64,000 nucleotides of DNA. Source: Paenibacillus thermotolerans. GTDB lineage: Bacteria > Bacillota > Bacilli > Paenibacillales > YIM-B00363. The position numbers and the translations under genes are program-made. A model generated the notes under the pieces. That model was not told where the DNA came from. It saw only the letters and a program-made list of their open reading frames with translations, and made no database searches. Each line of letters begins with the position of its first letter. Within the stretch, counting starts at the first letter, position 1. This document shows positions 20,694 to 29,966 of this stretch, in pieces. The stretch lies in NCBI RefSeq assembly GCF_028745515.1, contig NZ_JAQZSG010000015.1, forward strand, positions 1 through 64,000. The letters are read 5' to 3'.

Positions 20694-21118
20694 CTGATTT
20701 CTTCATCCTCCTGAACTACCAATCTTAAGCGAAAACGTCCCGCCTGCGCCCCTCCGATGAGAAGCGTATATGTCCATTCCACGTAACCGATCCCGTCCGC
20801 CAGCGAAATATCCAGCGTCTTCGTGCTCGTTTCCAGCGGAAACGACGCTTGCGGCGTTTCATAGAATCCCCTTGTAGCGATTCCCGGCACGAAGCGCTGC
20901 TCGGAGGTTACCGCCCCGCGGCGGATGACCGTAACGGAGCGGTCCGCGATCTTAATCGTTGTCGTAACCGCGCCATGCTGCTCCGTTGCGGGCTCTTCAT
21001 AACGGATGTAGGTATGCTGTCCTTTTAAATATACATGGCCCTTCGCTCTGACGGTTTGCCGTTCCCCGTCATGGGCCGTATGCAGGCGTATTTGCACTTG
21101 GCGTTTCATCTCATTCAT
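20690..21118 (-). CDS. ywiB: DUF1934 beta-barrel protein, YwiB-like
   Basis: 142-residue protein of the DUF1934 family with a lipocalin-like beta-barrel pattern; function unknown. Segments such as [15 protein letters not shown] and [12 protein letters not shown] match YwiB. The ywiB-argS pairing is conserved in Bacillus. No clear ribosome site precedes the ATG at 21118 or the next at 21109; the frame also opens with GTG at 21178. Confidence 0.8.
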   Translation of the reverse strand: MNEMKRQVQIRLHTAHDGERQTVRAKGHVYLKGQHTYIRYEEPATEQHGAVTTTIKIADRSVTVIRRGAVTSEQRFVPGIATRGFYETPQASFPLETSTKTLDISLADGIGYVEWTYTLLIGGAQAGRFRLRLVVQEDEEIR

Positions 21119-21182
21119 GAAATCAAGTGTACTCAACGGTCGTGCCTTTTGCAACAAAGGGAACAAGTTCTCCTGCACAACA

Positions 21183-21220
21183 AAAAAAGGACCGCCCCTT
21201 CCGTAAGAGCAGTCCTTTTT
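21183..21220. terminator. Terminator after speB
   Basis: AAAGGAC and GTCCTTT arms with T-runs on both sides; on the minus strand it follows the speB stop. Confidence 0.8.
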
Positions 21221-21224
21221 GCCG

Positions 21225-22094
21225 TTATTTCAAAAAACCGAGCAGCATCTCTCGAACGAGCTTCGCGGCGACAATCGGCGTTTGCTCCGTCGGATCGTAA
21301 ATCGGCGCCACTTCAACCAGATCGGCCCCAACCACGTTCGCGCCGCTGCCTGCAATCGCGTGTACGGCAGCCAGCAGCTCCTTGGAGGTAATGCCTCCCG
21401 CTTCCGCCGTACCGGTGCCCGGCGCCGCCGAAGGATCGAGCACGTCGATGTCGATCGTCACGTACACCGGCTTTCCGGAAAGCTCCGGGAGTACCTTCTT
21501 GATCGGCTCGAGCACGTCGAACGGGTGGAAGTTCACGTTATCGCGAGCCCACTGGAACTCTTCCCGCATGCCCGAACGAATGCCGAACTGGTACACGCGC
21601 TTGCCGCCCATCAATTCGGCCGCCTTGCGGATCGGCGTAGAGTGCGACAGCGGCTCGCCTTCATACTGCTCGCGCAAATCCGCATGGGCGTCGATATGAA
21701 TGAGGCGCAGCTCCGGGTATTTCTTGTACACCTCGCGGATGACCGGCCACGACACCAGATGCTCCCCTCCGAGCCCGATCGGGATTTTGCCGTCGGCCAG
21801 AAGCTTGCTCACGTATTCTCCGATAATGTCCAAGCTGCGCGCCGCGTTGCCGAACGGCAGCAGCAGGTCGCCCGCGTCGAAATACCGGATGTCCTCGAGG
21901 TGCCGGTCCAAGTACGGACTGTATTCCTCAAGACCGACGGACGATTCGCGGATGCGCGCCGGCCCGAACCGGGAGCCCGGGCGGAAGCTGACCGTATAAT
22001 CCATCGGCATGCCGTAAATAACGGCTTGCGATGCGGCGTAATCGTCCGAGCTCATAATAAAGACGTTGCCCGAATACGCTTGGTCGAGTCTCAT
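21225..22094 (-). CDS. speB: Agmatinase
   Basis: 289-residue ureohydrolase converting agmatine to putrescine and urea. The dimanganese ligands are visible in [19 protein letters not shown] and [14 protein letters not shown]. It follows speE with a 4-nt overlap, making a speE-speB operon for polyamine synthesis. Confidence 0.95.
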   Translation of the reverse strand: MRLDQAYSGNVFIMSSDDYAASQAVIYGMPMDYTVSFRPGSRFGPARIRESSVGLEEYSPYLDRHLEDIRYFDAGDLLLPFGNAARSLDIIGEYVSKLLADGKIPIGLGGEHLVSWPVIREVYKKYPELRLIHIDAHADLREQYEGEPLSHSTPIRKAAELMGGKRVYQFGIRSGMREEFQWARDNVNFHPFDVLEPIKKVLPELSGKPVYVTIDIDVLDPSAAPGTGTAEAGGITSKELLAAVHAIAGSGANVVGADLVEVAPIYDPTEQTPIVAAKLVREMLLGFLK

Positions 22095-22918
22095 TTCACA
22101 AGGTCCTCGACGAATTTCGGCAGCACGAACGCCGCTTTATGCAGCCGAGGAGTGTAGTACTTCGTCTCGAATTCCGGAATGGACGCCTCGTCCACGGCTA
22201 GCGGGTCGTGCTTCTTGCTGCCCATCGTGAACGTCCACAGACCGCTCGGGTACGTCGGAATGTTGGCGCAGAACACGCGGACGATCGGGAAAATTTCCTT
22301 AACGTCGCGGTTCACGTTGCGGATCAAGTCCGCTTTGAACCAAGGATTGTCCGTCTGGGCGACGAAGATGCCCTCATCCTTAAGCGCTTCGTAGATGCCT
22401 TGATAAAAGCCTTTGCTGAACAGCTCGACGGCCGGTCCGACCGGCTCGGTCGAGTCCACCATGATGACATCGTAAGCATTCTTGTGCTTCGCGATGTGCA
22501 TGAAGCCGTCGTCCACCAGCACCTCGGCGCGCGGGTTGTCCATTTCGCCGGCGATTTCCGGCAAATACTTCTTGGAATATTCGATGACCTTGCCGTCGAT
22601 GTCGACGAGGACGGCCTTCTCCACCTTCGGGTGCTTCAGCACTTCGCGCAAAACCCCGCCGTCTCCGCCGCCAACGATCAGCACGTGCTTCGGATTCGGG
22701 TGCGTCACGAGCGCCGGATGCGCCACCATTTCGTGATATACGAATTCGTCGCGTACCGTTGTCATGACCATGCCGTCCAAGACGAGCATACGGCCCCATT
22801 CGACCGTATCGATCATCGCCAAATGTTGAAAATCGGTCTGTTCATCCACGTAAGTTCTCGTAATTTTTGCCGTTATGCCGAAATTTTCGGTCTGTTTTTC
22901 CGTAAACCACAGTTCCAT
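22091..22918 (-). CDS. speE: Spermidine synthase (polyamine aminopropyltransferase)
   Basis: 275 residues; transfers the aminopropyl group from decarboxylated SAM to putrescine. The nucleotide-binding segment [15 protein letters not shown] and the catalytic region [10 protein letters not shown] are intact. First gene of speE-speB. The leader carries the same hairpin element as pyrG. The class A PBP gene is divergent, as in the B. subtilis ywhE-speE region. Confidence 0.95.
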   Translation of the reverse strand: MELWFTEKQTENFGITAKITRTYVDEQTDFQHLAMIDTVEWGRMLVLDGMVMTTVRDEFVYHEMVAHPALVTHPNPKHVLIVGGGDGGVLREVLKHPKVEKAVLVDIDGKVIEYSKKYLPEIAGEMDNPRAEVLVDDGFMHIAKHKNAYDVIMVDSTEPVGPAVELFSKGFYQGIYEALKDEGIFVAQTDNPWFKADLIRNVNRDVKEIFPIVRVFCANIPTYPSGLWTFTMGSKKHDPLAVDEASIPEFETKYYTPRLHKAAFVLPKFVEDLVK

Positions 22919-22999
22919 ATCCGCATCCCTCTTTCATCCATCCGGTTGTTACCGTATTTCAAAATATAAGAAAGTATGAGTTCACACCCATACCTGTCT

Positions 23000-23056
23000 T
23001 ATATTTCACCGAGAAACGGTCGACCGTCAAGGGACGGCGCGGCCGTTTCTTCTTGC
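23000..23056. repeat. Two-copy hairpin element, copy 2 (speE leader)
   Basis: Matches 16689-16746 over about 55 nt with one 1-nt gap and about five substitutions. Both stems are retained (GAAACGG/CCGTTTC and CCGTC/GACGG). It lies about 85 nt upstream of speE. Confidence 0.75.
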
Positions 23057-23112
23057 ACAATGTCATTATAGAGAACTGCTAAGAAAATGCAACCAAATGA
23101 GGAAAACCTAGA

Positions 23113-23142
23113 GTATATCGCGGGCCGCATTTTTCCATAATG
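23113..23142 (+). promoter_or_regulatory. Forespore-type (SigG/SigF) promoter candidate
   Basis: GTATA (23113-23117) and CATAATG (23136-23142) are separated by 18 bases, close to the SigG consensus. The B. subtilis orthologue pbpG is forespore-expressed. Confidence 0.5.
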
Positions 23143-23176
23143 GGTAGTATGATGCAGGTGTACAGGAGGGCTCTAA

Positions 23177-25267
23177 ATGGAAGAACCGCTGCAAAAACCG
23201 AATATGCGAGTGCGGGACGGCTCCGATGATATTCCCCTGCTGCGTTTGATTCGGAGAATCAAGCGTATCGTGGTCTTATTTGTCGCCGTTATTTTATGTG
23301 CGGGGATCGGATTTGCCGGTCTCTTGCTCTATTTGCGCACGCAGCCGCTTCCGCAAATGTCCTTCTCTCAGTCCTCGCAGATACTGGACGCCAACGGCGA
23401 GCTGATCGACTCGTTTCACGGCGGTCGAAACCGGCATATTGTCAAGCTGGATCAAATTTCGCCGTACATGGTGCAAGCGACGCTGGCGATCGAGGATAAA
23501 AGGTTTTATCAGCATTTCGGCTTCGACCCGATCGGCTTGGCTCGCGCGGTATGGATCGACATTAAGACAATGAAGTTTAACCAAGGCGCCAGCACGCTGA
23601 CGCAGCAGCTCGCCCGGAACTTGTTTTTGTCCCATGAGCGCACCTTTGCCAGAAAAGTGAAGGAGCTCCTGTTTGCGCTGCAGCTCGAGATGGAATATAC
23701 GAAGAGTGAAATTTTGGCGATGTACTTGAACGAAATTTATTTCGGACACGGCGCTTACGGTATTCAGGCCGCGTCGCAAATGTATTTCGGCAAGGACGCC
23801 AAAAATTTGTCGCTGGAAGAAAGCGCACTGCTCGCCGGGGTGATGAAAAGCTGGAAGTATTACTCTCCTTATATGGATTACGACCGAAGCAAGGCCAGGC
23901 AGAAGCTGATCTTGGACGCTATGGCCGAGCAGGGCGTTATTAGCGCTTCGGAGGCGGAAGCCGCCTATGCCCGCGAGCTCGCGCTCAAGCCGCTGGAGGA
24001 TCGGAAGCCTTCATTGGCGCCCTACTTCAGAGATTATGTGAGATCGATCGCCGTTAACGAGCTGGGGATCGACGAGAAGCTGTACGATTCGGGCGGCATT
24101 ACCGTTTATACGACGCTTGATTTGCGGACGCAGCGGATTGCGGAGGAGACGATGGCCAAATATTTGGACGGCAAAGACGGCCTGCAAGCGGCGCTAGTGT
24201 CCATCGATCCGCGCAACGGACATATTCGGGCGATGGTGGGGGGGCGCGATTATGAGGAAAACCAATATAACCGCGTCTTTGCAAAGACACGCCAGCCCGG
24301 CTCCTCCTTCAAGCCGATTTTATATTTGACGGCGCTTCAGCAAGAGGGCTTTACGGCGACGACGCGGTTTAAGAGCGAGCCGACCGTCTTTACCTATGAT
24401 GAGGGCCGCAAAACGTATGCGCCGCAAAACTTCGGCAATCGGTACCCGAACGATTACGTCGATTTGCGGTATGCGATTTCCCGGTCCGACAATATTTATG
24501 CGGTCAACACGATTATGCAGGTCGGCGCCGACAAGGTTATCGAAACCGCTCGTAATCTGGGCATAGACAGTCCGATGGAGCCGCTGCCGTCTTTGGCGCT
24601 CGGCACGTTTCCCGTCAGTCCGTTCGAAATGGCGTCCGCCTTCGGCACGATCGCCAATCACGGCGTACGCATGGAGCCGATGGCGATATTGAAAATCGTG
24701 GATTCGTACGGGCGCACGATATATGAAAACCATATGCAGTCCAAACGCGCCGTCGACGCGCGGTATGCTTATGTGCTCACTCATTTGATGGAGAGCGTGT
24801 TTGACGACGGCGGCACCGGGAGCCGAGTGGCGCAGCTGATTAAGCGTCCTGTCGCCGGCAAGACCGGTACGACGAATACGGACGCGTGGATGGTCGGCTT
24901 TACGCCTGAGCTGGCGACCGCCGTATGGGTCGGACACGATCAGGGGCGCGAGATCTCGACGGTGGAGGCGCACTCCGCGTCGCCGATTTTCGCCGAGTTT
25001 ACGGAGCATGCGCTGGAAACGGTGCCGCCGAAGCTGTTCCAAGTGCCGGAAGGCGTGGTAAACGTGTATATCGATCCGCAGACAGGGATGCTCGCTACGG
25101 CGGATTGTCCGAATCCGCGGCTCGAATCGTTCATCGAGGGCACCGAGCCTACGGAATATTGCACCGTCCACTCCAGGGATTCCGAGCCGCTGGATCCGGG
25201 CGGAGGCGGCGCCGACGAAACGAAACGGAACTGGTGGCAAGATTTGAAGCGTTGGTGGAACAGTTAA
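23177..25267 (+). CDS. pbpG: Class A penicillin-binding protein, PBP2d/PbpG-like
   Basis: 696-residue bifunctional peptidoglycan synthase. A membrane anchor (about residues 35-55) is followed by a GT51 glycosyltransferase (AIEDKRFYQHFG, GASTLTQQLARN) and a transpeptidase with SxxK (SSFK in QPGSSFKPI), SxN (SDN in ISRSDNIYAV) and KTG (VAGKTGTTN). Gene context (divergent speE-speB, then ywhD) equals that of pbpG in B. subtilis, which acts in spore wall synthesis. AGGAGGG precedes the ATG. Confidence 0.93.
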   Translation: MEEPLQKPNMRVRDGSDDIPLLRLIRRIKRIVVLFVAVILCAGIGFAGLLLYLRTQPLPQMSFSQSSQILDANGELIDSFHGGRNRHIVKLDQISPYMVQATLAIEDKRFYQHFGFDPIGLARAVWIDIKTMKFNQGASTLTQQLARNLFLSHERTFARKVKELLFALQLEMEYTKSEILAMYLNEIYFGHGAYGIQAASQMYFGKDAKNLSLEESALLAGVMKSWKYYSPYMDYDRSKARQKLILDAMAEQGVISASEAEAAYARELALKPLEDRKPSLAPYFRDYVRSIAVNELGIDEKLYDSGGITVYTTLDLRTQRIAEETMAKYLDGKDGLQAALVSIDPRNGHIRAMVGGRDYEENQYNRVFAKTRQPGSSFKPILYLTALQQEGFTATTRFKSEPTVFTYDEGRKTYAPQNFGNRYPNDYVDLRYAISRSDNIYAVNTIMQVGADKVIETARNLGIDSPMEPLPSLALGTFPVSPFEMASAFGTIANHGVRMEPMAILKIVDSYGRTIYENHMQSKRAVDARYAYVLTHLMESVFDDGGTGSRVAQLIKRPVAGKTGTTNTDAWMVGFTPELATAVWVGHDQGREISTVEAHSASPIFAEFTEHALETVPPKLFQVPEGVVNVYIDPQTGMLATADCPNPRLESFIEGTEPTEYCTVHSRDSEPLDPGGGGADETKRNWWQDLKRWWNS

Positions 25268-25273
25268 ACAAAA

Positions 25274-25320
25274 AAAGGGTTGTGCGCCTGGCTCTCAGTC
25301 AGGTGCATAACCCTTTTATT
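25274..25320 (+). terminator. Terminator after pbpG
   Basis: AAAGGGTTGTGC and GCATAACCCTTT arms close a long hairpin followed by TTTTATT. Confidence 0.85.
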
Positions 25321-25545
25321 CTTAGCTCCAAAACTTGGTGCTAACTCCACTGTTTTCCGCCGCACGACCGTCTTAGCACCAAAACTTGTTACTAACCCTA
25401 CTGCTTTCCCGCCGCACAACCATCTTAGCACCAAAACTTGGTACTAACCCTACTGCTGTCCCGCCGCACAACCATCTTAGCACCAAAACTTGGTACTAAC
25501 CCTGCCACTTTACCGCCGCATGACCGCCTTAGCACCAAAAACTCT
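25321..25545. repeat. 52-bp-phased palindrome array A1
   Basis: Five units start at 25322, 25373, 25425, 25477 and 25529 (spacings 51, 52, 52, 52). Each opens with a palindrome made of arms TTAGCACCAA and TTGGTGCTAA (often TTGGTACTAA) around 2-3 bases. A conserved tail follows, with consensus CCGCCGCACAACCATC. The last unit is truncated. There is no ORF. The tail is as conserved as the palindrome, unlike CRISPR spacers. Confidence 0.9.
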
Positions 25546-25746
25546 CATGTCCATGCGGACACCACCGGGTATGAAAATGTAAAGTATGTTTTAAAGACGG
25601 ATCTTTCTACGACGATGAGAATGGCAGGTCAAAGGTCGAATCGATTTGGGCTGTGATGACGGTGATACCAGAGCTTCCGGTTCTGCCGATGCTGCCGGTA
25701 TCGCCGGTTACCACTGCTTCCGAAACTGACGCTAACCGCTTTGGCG

Positions 25747-25936
25747 CTAACGGAACCGGGTGTCCGCTAATTTTGTCGAAACCGGGTAAAAGGGCTCATT
25801 AACGGAACCGAATGTCCGTTAATTCGCTTGAATCTCCGAAAAGTGGCGGTTTTCGGGCGATTAGCGGACAACTTGTTCCGTTAAATCGCAGCTTTTAGGG
25901 GTGAGGCGGTTTTTAGCGGACATTTCGTTCCGTTAA
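25747..25936. repeat. Second palindrome family, four sites
   Basis: Four 24-bp palindromes at 25747-25770, 25799-25822, 25861-25884 and 25913-25936 with arms like TTAACGGAAC and TGTCCGTTAA. The first pair and last pair are in opposite orientation. Within each pair the spacing is exactly 52 bp; the middle gap is 62 bp. A CCGAAAA/TTTTCGG stem lies between the pairs. No ORF. Confidence 0.85.
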
Positions 25937-25973
25937 CTCCGGCGGCGCAAACCGGATAAGGGGGACGCCCCGG

Positions 25974-26283
25974 CGTTAACACCAAAAGTTGGCGCAAACG
26001 CCCCGTGGGCAGCCGGCCCAGCCGGAGCTAGCACCAATATTTTTGAGGAAGCAGGTCTTTTTATGCCGAAAACGTATTCGTGCCTAACCCACACTTAAAC
26101 CACATTTTCGTATAAACTTGGAAATAACCCTACCACTTTCCCGCCGCACGACCGCCTTAGCTCCAAAACTTGGTGCTAACCCTGCCACTTTACCGCCGCA
26201 CAACCATCTTAGCACCAAAACTTGGTACTAACCCTGCCACTTTCCCACCGCACAACCGTCTAAGCACCAAAGTTTGGCGCTAC
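25974..26283. repeat. 52-bp-phased palindrome array A2 with isolated copies
   Basis: Isolated variants of the A palindrome occur near 25974 and 26027. A second array has units at about 26105 (degenerate), 26157, 26209 and 26261, all 52 bp apart, with the same tail as array A1. The stretch 25268-26331 holds no credible gene. Confidence 0.85.
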
Positions 26284-26331
26284 CGCGAGCCGCAGCTCTT
26301 CCACGCACGCATCAACCTGCCGACAAAGAGC

Positions 26332-26829
26332 TTACGCCTCCAGCGCCTGCTTCAGCTGCTCGCTGGAGTTCGCCCACATCTCGTCGTTGTACGCTTGCAG
26401 GAAGTTTCTCAGCACCGACTTTTCTTCATCGTTGAGCCCTTCCACCATGACGCGGCGCTTCATCGCATAATCCATCCGGTTGACGTGGTCCGCGAGAATT
26501 TTCCATCCTCTGCGCGCCTCCGTGTCGATCAGCATCTCGCACGCGGACACGCCCGCATAGCTCGCGCCGGCATCCGGCTTCTTGTCGACGGCGACCCACA
26601 CAATCCAGCAGCGCCGTCCGTTCGGCACATCCTCTTTATTCGTAGAAAATTTGATGCCGCGCTCGATCTTGCTCTTCGCATGCAGGGCTCCCAAATCGAT
26701 ATAAGCTTCATTCCCGTCGATAATGACGGCCGAAACGTTATTCAAATCGATGGTACCCGCTCCAAAGCTCTCATGTCCTTTATTGCCCACCACGTTGAGT
26801 GCGGTTAATTTTTTCTTTCCGATTTCCAA
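26332..26829 (-). CDS. ywhD: YwhD family protein
   Basis: 165-residue protein of unknown function matching YwhD: GHESFGAGTIDLNNVS, GIKFSTNKEDVPNG and HVNRMDYAMKRR. B. subtilis ywhD is also next to pbpG. The TTG at 26829 is preferred because AGGTG lies eight bases upstream and the resulting N-terminus matches the family; an ATG at 26877 has no ribosome site. Confidence 0.85.
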   Translation of the reverse strand: MEIGKKKLTALNVVGNKGHESFGAGTIDLNNVSAVIIDGNEAYIDLGALHAKSKIERGIKFSTNKEDVPNGRRCWIVWVAVDKKPDAGASYAGVSACEMLIDTEARRGWKILADHVNRMDYAMKRRVMVEGLNDEEKSVLRNFLQAYNDEMWANSSEQLKQALEA

Positions 26830-27017
26830 GCTCGCTGCACCTGCACTTTCTCGGCGTTTTTCATATAGCTTCATCATATCACAATTATTTTTCCGCTAAA
26901 ACTCGCATGCCGCACAATCGATTCCACGTTTTCCCCAAACCGCCGCCGAGGAATAGAAATATTCCTAGACAAGCCGACATATACATGCCTTAGAAGCTTG
27001 TCAACGGGGTGAAAACG

Positions 27018-29087
27018 ATGAATCGTATCTGGTTAAAGTACGGCCGATCAGTGCTGCTTCTATTATTTGTTTCGGCTGTCCTAGTTACAGTGTGGACGGG
27101 CGGGCAGGCTCCGTCCGCCTTCGACGCTTCCTCAGCGGCGGATGATTCCGCCCCGGGGAAAGGAGGCAAGTCCGCAACAAAGCAAGGGACGGTGTCCAGG
27201 ACCAAGTCGCCGCAAGCGCAAGCCTCCCAGCCCAAGGGCTCGCCGGAGCCCCCCGCTCCCGAGAAGCCCAAAGCGCCCGATCCTCTAAGCCAGCGCATCG
27301 TCGAATATCATATCGGCGTTCAGCTGAACGCGGAGGATAAACGGCTGGTCGGGAATCAAACCGTCACTTGGCGCAACCCGGGCAGGCAGTCTGTGCAGGA
27401 GCTTTATTTCCACCTTTACCCGAACGCGTTCGAGTCCAAGCAGTCTACGTTTAATCGCGAATCGGGGGGCAAGCTGCGCAACGACTCGGCGAACGGCGAC
27501 AGCTTCGGAAGCATGAACGTCGTCTACATCAAAACGGCGGAAGGCTTAGACCTCACCCACAGGATGCAATTCGTGCAGCCGGACGACGGCAACAAGACCG
27601 ACCGCACATTGGTGAAGGTAAGGCTCCCCAAGCCCGTTTCGCCCAATGACACCGTCACGCTAAAAATGGGGTTCGAAGTAAAGCTCCCCCAAGTGTTCGC
27701 CCGCATGGGATACTCCGGCAACTTCATTATGGCCGGGCAGTGGTTCCCCAAGGTCGCGGTCTATGAGCCCTCCGGCACTCGCGGCCGGACGGAGGAGGGC
27801 TGGAACGCGCATCAGTATCACGGAAACTCCGAATTTTATTCGGACTTCGGCATTTATAATGTAAAAATTCAAGTTCCGGCGCAATATACCGTCGCAGCCA
27901 CCGGCTTCCCGCCGAAGCCGGCAACGATCGACAAGAAGTCCGGAATGAAGACGTACCGGTTTTACGCCGACGACGTTCACGACTTCGCTTGGGCGGCCTC
28001 GCCCGATTTCGTCTATGCGGAGGACTCGTTCTCGGCGCCCAATGTTCCCGGCATCAAAATCAAATTATATCTCGACCCTAAGCACACCGATCTAAAAGAG
28101 CGCTATATGTACGCCGTCAAAAAGTCTCTCGAAAGCTACAGCGCATGGTACGGAAAATACCCATACAGCACGCTGTCGGTCGTCGTTCCTCCCGAAGGCG
28201 CAGGCGGCGCAGGCGGCATGGAGTATCCGACGCTGATTACGACTTGGGCCGCAGATTCGGCCGATATGGACTTCGAGCTAGAGCGCGTCATCGCTCACGA
28301 AATCGGCCACCAGTACTGGTACGGCATGGTGGCGAGCAACGAGTTCGAGGAGGCGTGGCTCGACGAAGCCTTCACCTCGTATGCCGAAGACAAAGTGATG
28401 GAGGCCGAGTACGGCGTGCAGCCGAACACGTTGATCGAAGCAATCTATATGACAAATCCGGCCTCGTTAACGAGCTTTGCGTGGAATTACAAAAACCACG
28501 ACCATTATGCGGACAATGTGTATATCCGCGGAAAGCTGGTATTGCTGGCCATCGAGAAGGAGATCGGCGCGAAGCAGATGAAGCGGGTGCTGAAAACGTA
28601 TTTCGAGCGTTGGAAATTCCGCCACCCGTCGACCGGCGATTTTCAGAAGGTATTGGAAAATGTCACGAAGCGCAGCTGGGATTCGTTCTTCGACCAGTTC
28701 GTTTACGGAGACTTGATGGTGGATTACTCCGTCGACCGGATCGACGAGAAGAAAGTCCGTACCGGCGATAAAACAGGCTACGAATATCGCATTCAAGTGT
28801 CCAGCCTCAGCGGGAAGCACGGCCCGGTCAACGTCCGCTTCCGGTTCGAGGACGGCTCGACCGTAAACCAACAATGGAAGGGCGACGAGAAAAGCACCGT
28901 ATTTACGCTCCCGCCTTCGGCCACCAAGCTTCGATGGGTTTCCGTCGACCCGGGTTACGATTCCGTGCTGGAGCATAAGCGCATTAACAATTTCATGAAA
29001 ACCGATGTCAACGACAAAACGGAAGCCAGGTTCAACCTGGGGGCGTCCAAATTCATTGAAGCGATCGTAGGGGCGTTCGCGTGGTAA
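27018..29087 (+). CDS. Membrane-anchored M1 family metallopeptidase
   Basis: 689 residues. An N-terminal hydrophobic segment (about 10-28) anchors or exports the protein, followed by a Ser/Pro/Lys-rich linker and an aminopeptidase-N-like domain. The GAMEN-type loop is GGMEYP and the zinc site is HEIGHQYWYG with a downstream Glu in EAWLDEAFTSY. It probably cleaves peptides at the cell surface. The ATG at 27018 has GGGGTG six bases upstream. The next gene starts 23 nt later and is likely in the same operon. Confidence 0.9.
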   Translation: MNRIWLKYGRSVLLLLFVSAVLVTVWTGGQAPSAFDASSAADDSAPGKGGKSATKQGTVSRTKSPQAQASQPKGSPEPPAPEKPKAPDPLSQRIVEYHIGVQLNAEDKRLVGNQTVTWRNPGRQSVQELYFHLYPNAFESKQSTFNRESGGKLRNDSANGDSFGSMNVVYIKTAEGLDLTHRMQFVQPDDGNKTDRTLVKVRLPKPVSPNDTVTLKMGFEVKLPQVFARMGYSGNFIMAGQWFPKVAVYEPSGTRGRTEEGWNAHQYHGNSEFYSDFGIYNVKIQVPAQYTVAATGFPPKPATIDKKSGMKTYRFYADDVHDFAWAASPDFVYAEDSFSAPNVPGIKIKLYLDPKHTDLKERYMYAVKKSLESYSAWYGKYPYSTLSVVVPPEGAGGAGGMEYPTLITTWAADSADMDFELERVIAHEIGHQYWYGMVASNEFEEAWLDEAFTSYAEDKVMEAEYGVQPNTLIEAIYMTNPASLTSFAWNYKNHDHYADNVYIRGKLVLLAIEKEIGAKQMKRVLKTYFERWKFRHPSTGDFQKVLENVTKRSWDSFFDQFVYGDLMVDYSVDRIDEKKVRTGDKTGYEYRIQVSSLSGKHGPVNVRFRFEDGSTVNQQWKGDEKSTVFTLPPSATKLRWVSVDPGYDSVLEHKRINNFMKTDVNDKTEARFNLGASKFIEAIVGAFAW

Positions 29088-29110
29088 TCGGAGCGGAGGT
29101 GATGAGTACG

Positions 29111-29923
29111 ATGTGGTCATTCGCACGCAGCGGCTGGAACGCCGCGCGCAAAAGCTGGTTTCTGCTGTTCCTGCTGTTTATTTACCAATATATATGGGGC
29201 TTCGTATTGTTCAAATACGTCAAGGACACCGTCGTTCCCCTGCTTCATCGCTACCCCGGAGAAGAGCTCTCCGGGGCGGCGAACCGGCTGTTTTGGCTCG
29301 AAGCGCAGTTTCAATTGACCAAAACCGACGCAATTATGCCGTTCGTATGGGCTTTCGGGCTGTTCGTCCTCGCCCGGATGGTGCTGACGCCGCTCATTAA
29401 CGGAGGCATCTATAATACGCTTCACCAAGGCACCGGCTCGAGGCCGCGCACATCCTTCATTCAAGGCGTGAAGCGATACGCGAAGCCGTTCCTGCTGCTC
29501 TACTTGATCCAGACCGTATTGACGTTCGCTCCGTTGTTTTGGCTCGTTCCCCATGCCATCGGCGCCGTCAATGCCGCCAAGGATTTGCAAGGCATGGCGA
29601 TCGCCCTTGTTCCTTACGCTGCCGGATGGCTTGCCTACCAAAGCGTTCTGGAGCTGGCTTTCATGCACGCCGGCTTCGGCATCGTCTCCGAAAACAAGGT
29701 ATGGCCGTCGCTCGGCGGGTTTCTCCGCCGCTTGCTTCCGATTATAGGGGTGGCGCTGATCGTCTTCGGCATTACGGGCGGCATCGGATTGCTTACGGCC
29801 GCCGCCTCTCTATGGTGGGCCGGCTTTCTTGCCGTACTGATTCATCAGGCGTATCCGCTGGTGAAAGCATTGTTTAAGCTGTGGGGCATCGCCTCGCAAT
29901 ACCATCTGTGGGCTTCGAAGTAA
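29111..29923 (+). CDS. Polytopic membrane protein of unknown function
   Basis: About 270 residues with five or more hydrophobic segments (for example SWFLLFLLFIYQYIWGF, MPFVWAFGLFVLARM, LLLYLIQTVLTFAPL, and two near the C-terminus). No catalytic motif is recognised. It follows the M1 peptidase by 23 nt and may act with it. The ATG at 29111 has GGAGG at 11 bases; an ATG at 29102 is also possible. A terminator follows. Confidence 0.75.
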   Translation: MWSFARSGWNAARKSWFLLFLLFIYQYIWGFVLFKYVKDTVVPLLHRYPGEELSGAANRLFWLEAQFQLTKTDAIMPFVWAFGLFVLARMVLTPLINGGIYNTLHQGTGSRPRTSFIQGVKRYAKPFLLLYLIQTVLTFAPLFWLVPHAIGAVNAAKDLQGMAIALVPYAAGWLAYQSVLELAFMHAGFGIVSENKVWPSLGGFLRRLLPIIGVALIVFGITGGIGLLTAAASLWWAGFLAVLIHQAYPLVKALFKLWGIASQYHLWASK

Positions 29924-29934
29924 GCTGCACAACC

Positions 29935-29966
29935 AAGGCCGCCATAACCGGGCGGCCTTTCTTTAC
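29935..29966 (+). terminator. Terminator after the membrane protein gene
   Basis: AAGGCCGCC and GGCGGCCTT form a 9-bp stem followed by TCTTTAC; it abuts the stop of convergent yjbQ. Confidence 0.85.

Noticed and set aside
25321-26283. CRISPR array
   Set aside because: The regular spacing suggested it, but the segments between palindromes are conserved rather than unique, and no cas gene is in the window.
27524-27980. Minus-strand frames opposite the M1 peptidase
   Set aside because: Shadow frames; the plus-strand gene has an intact zinc site and start.
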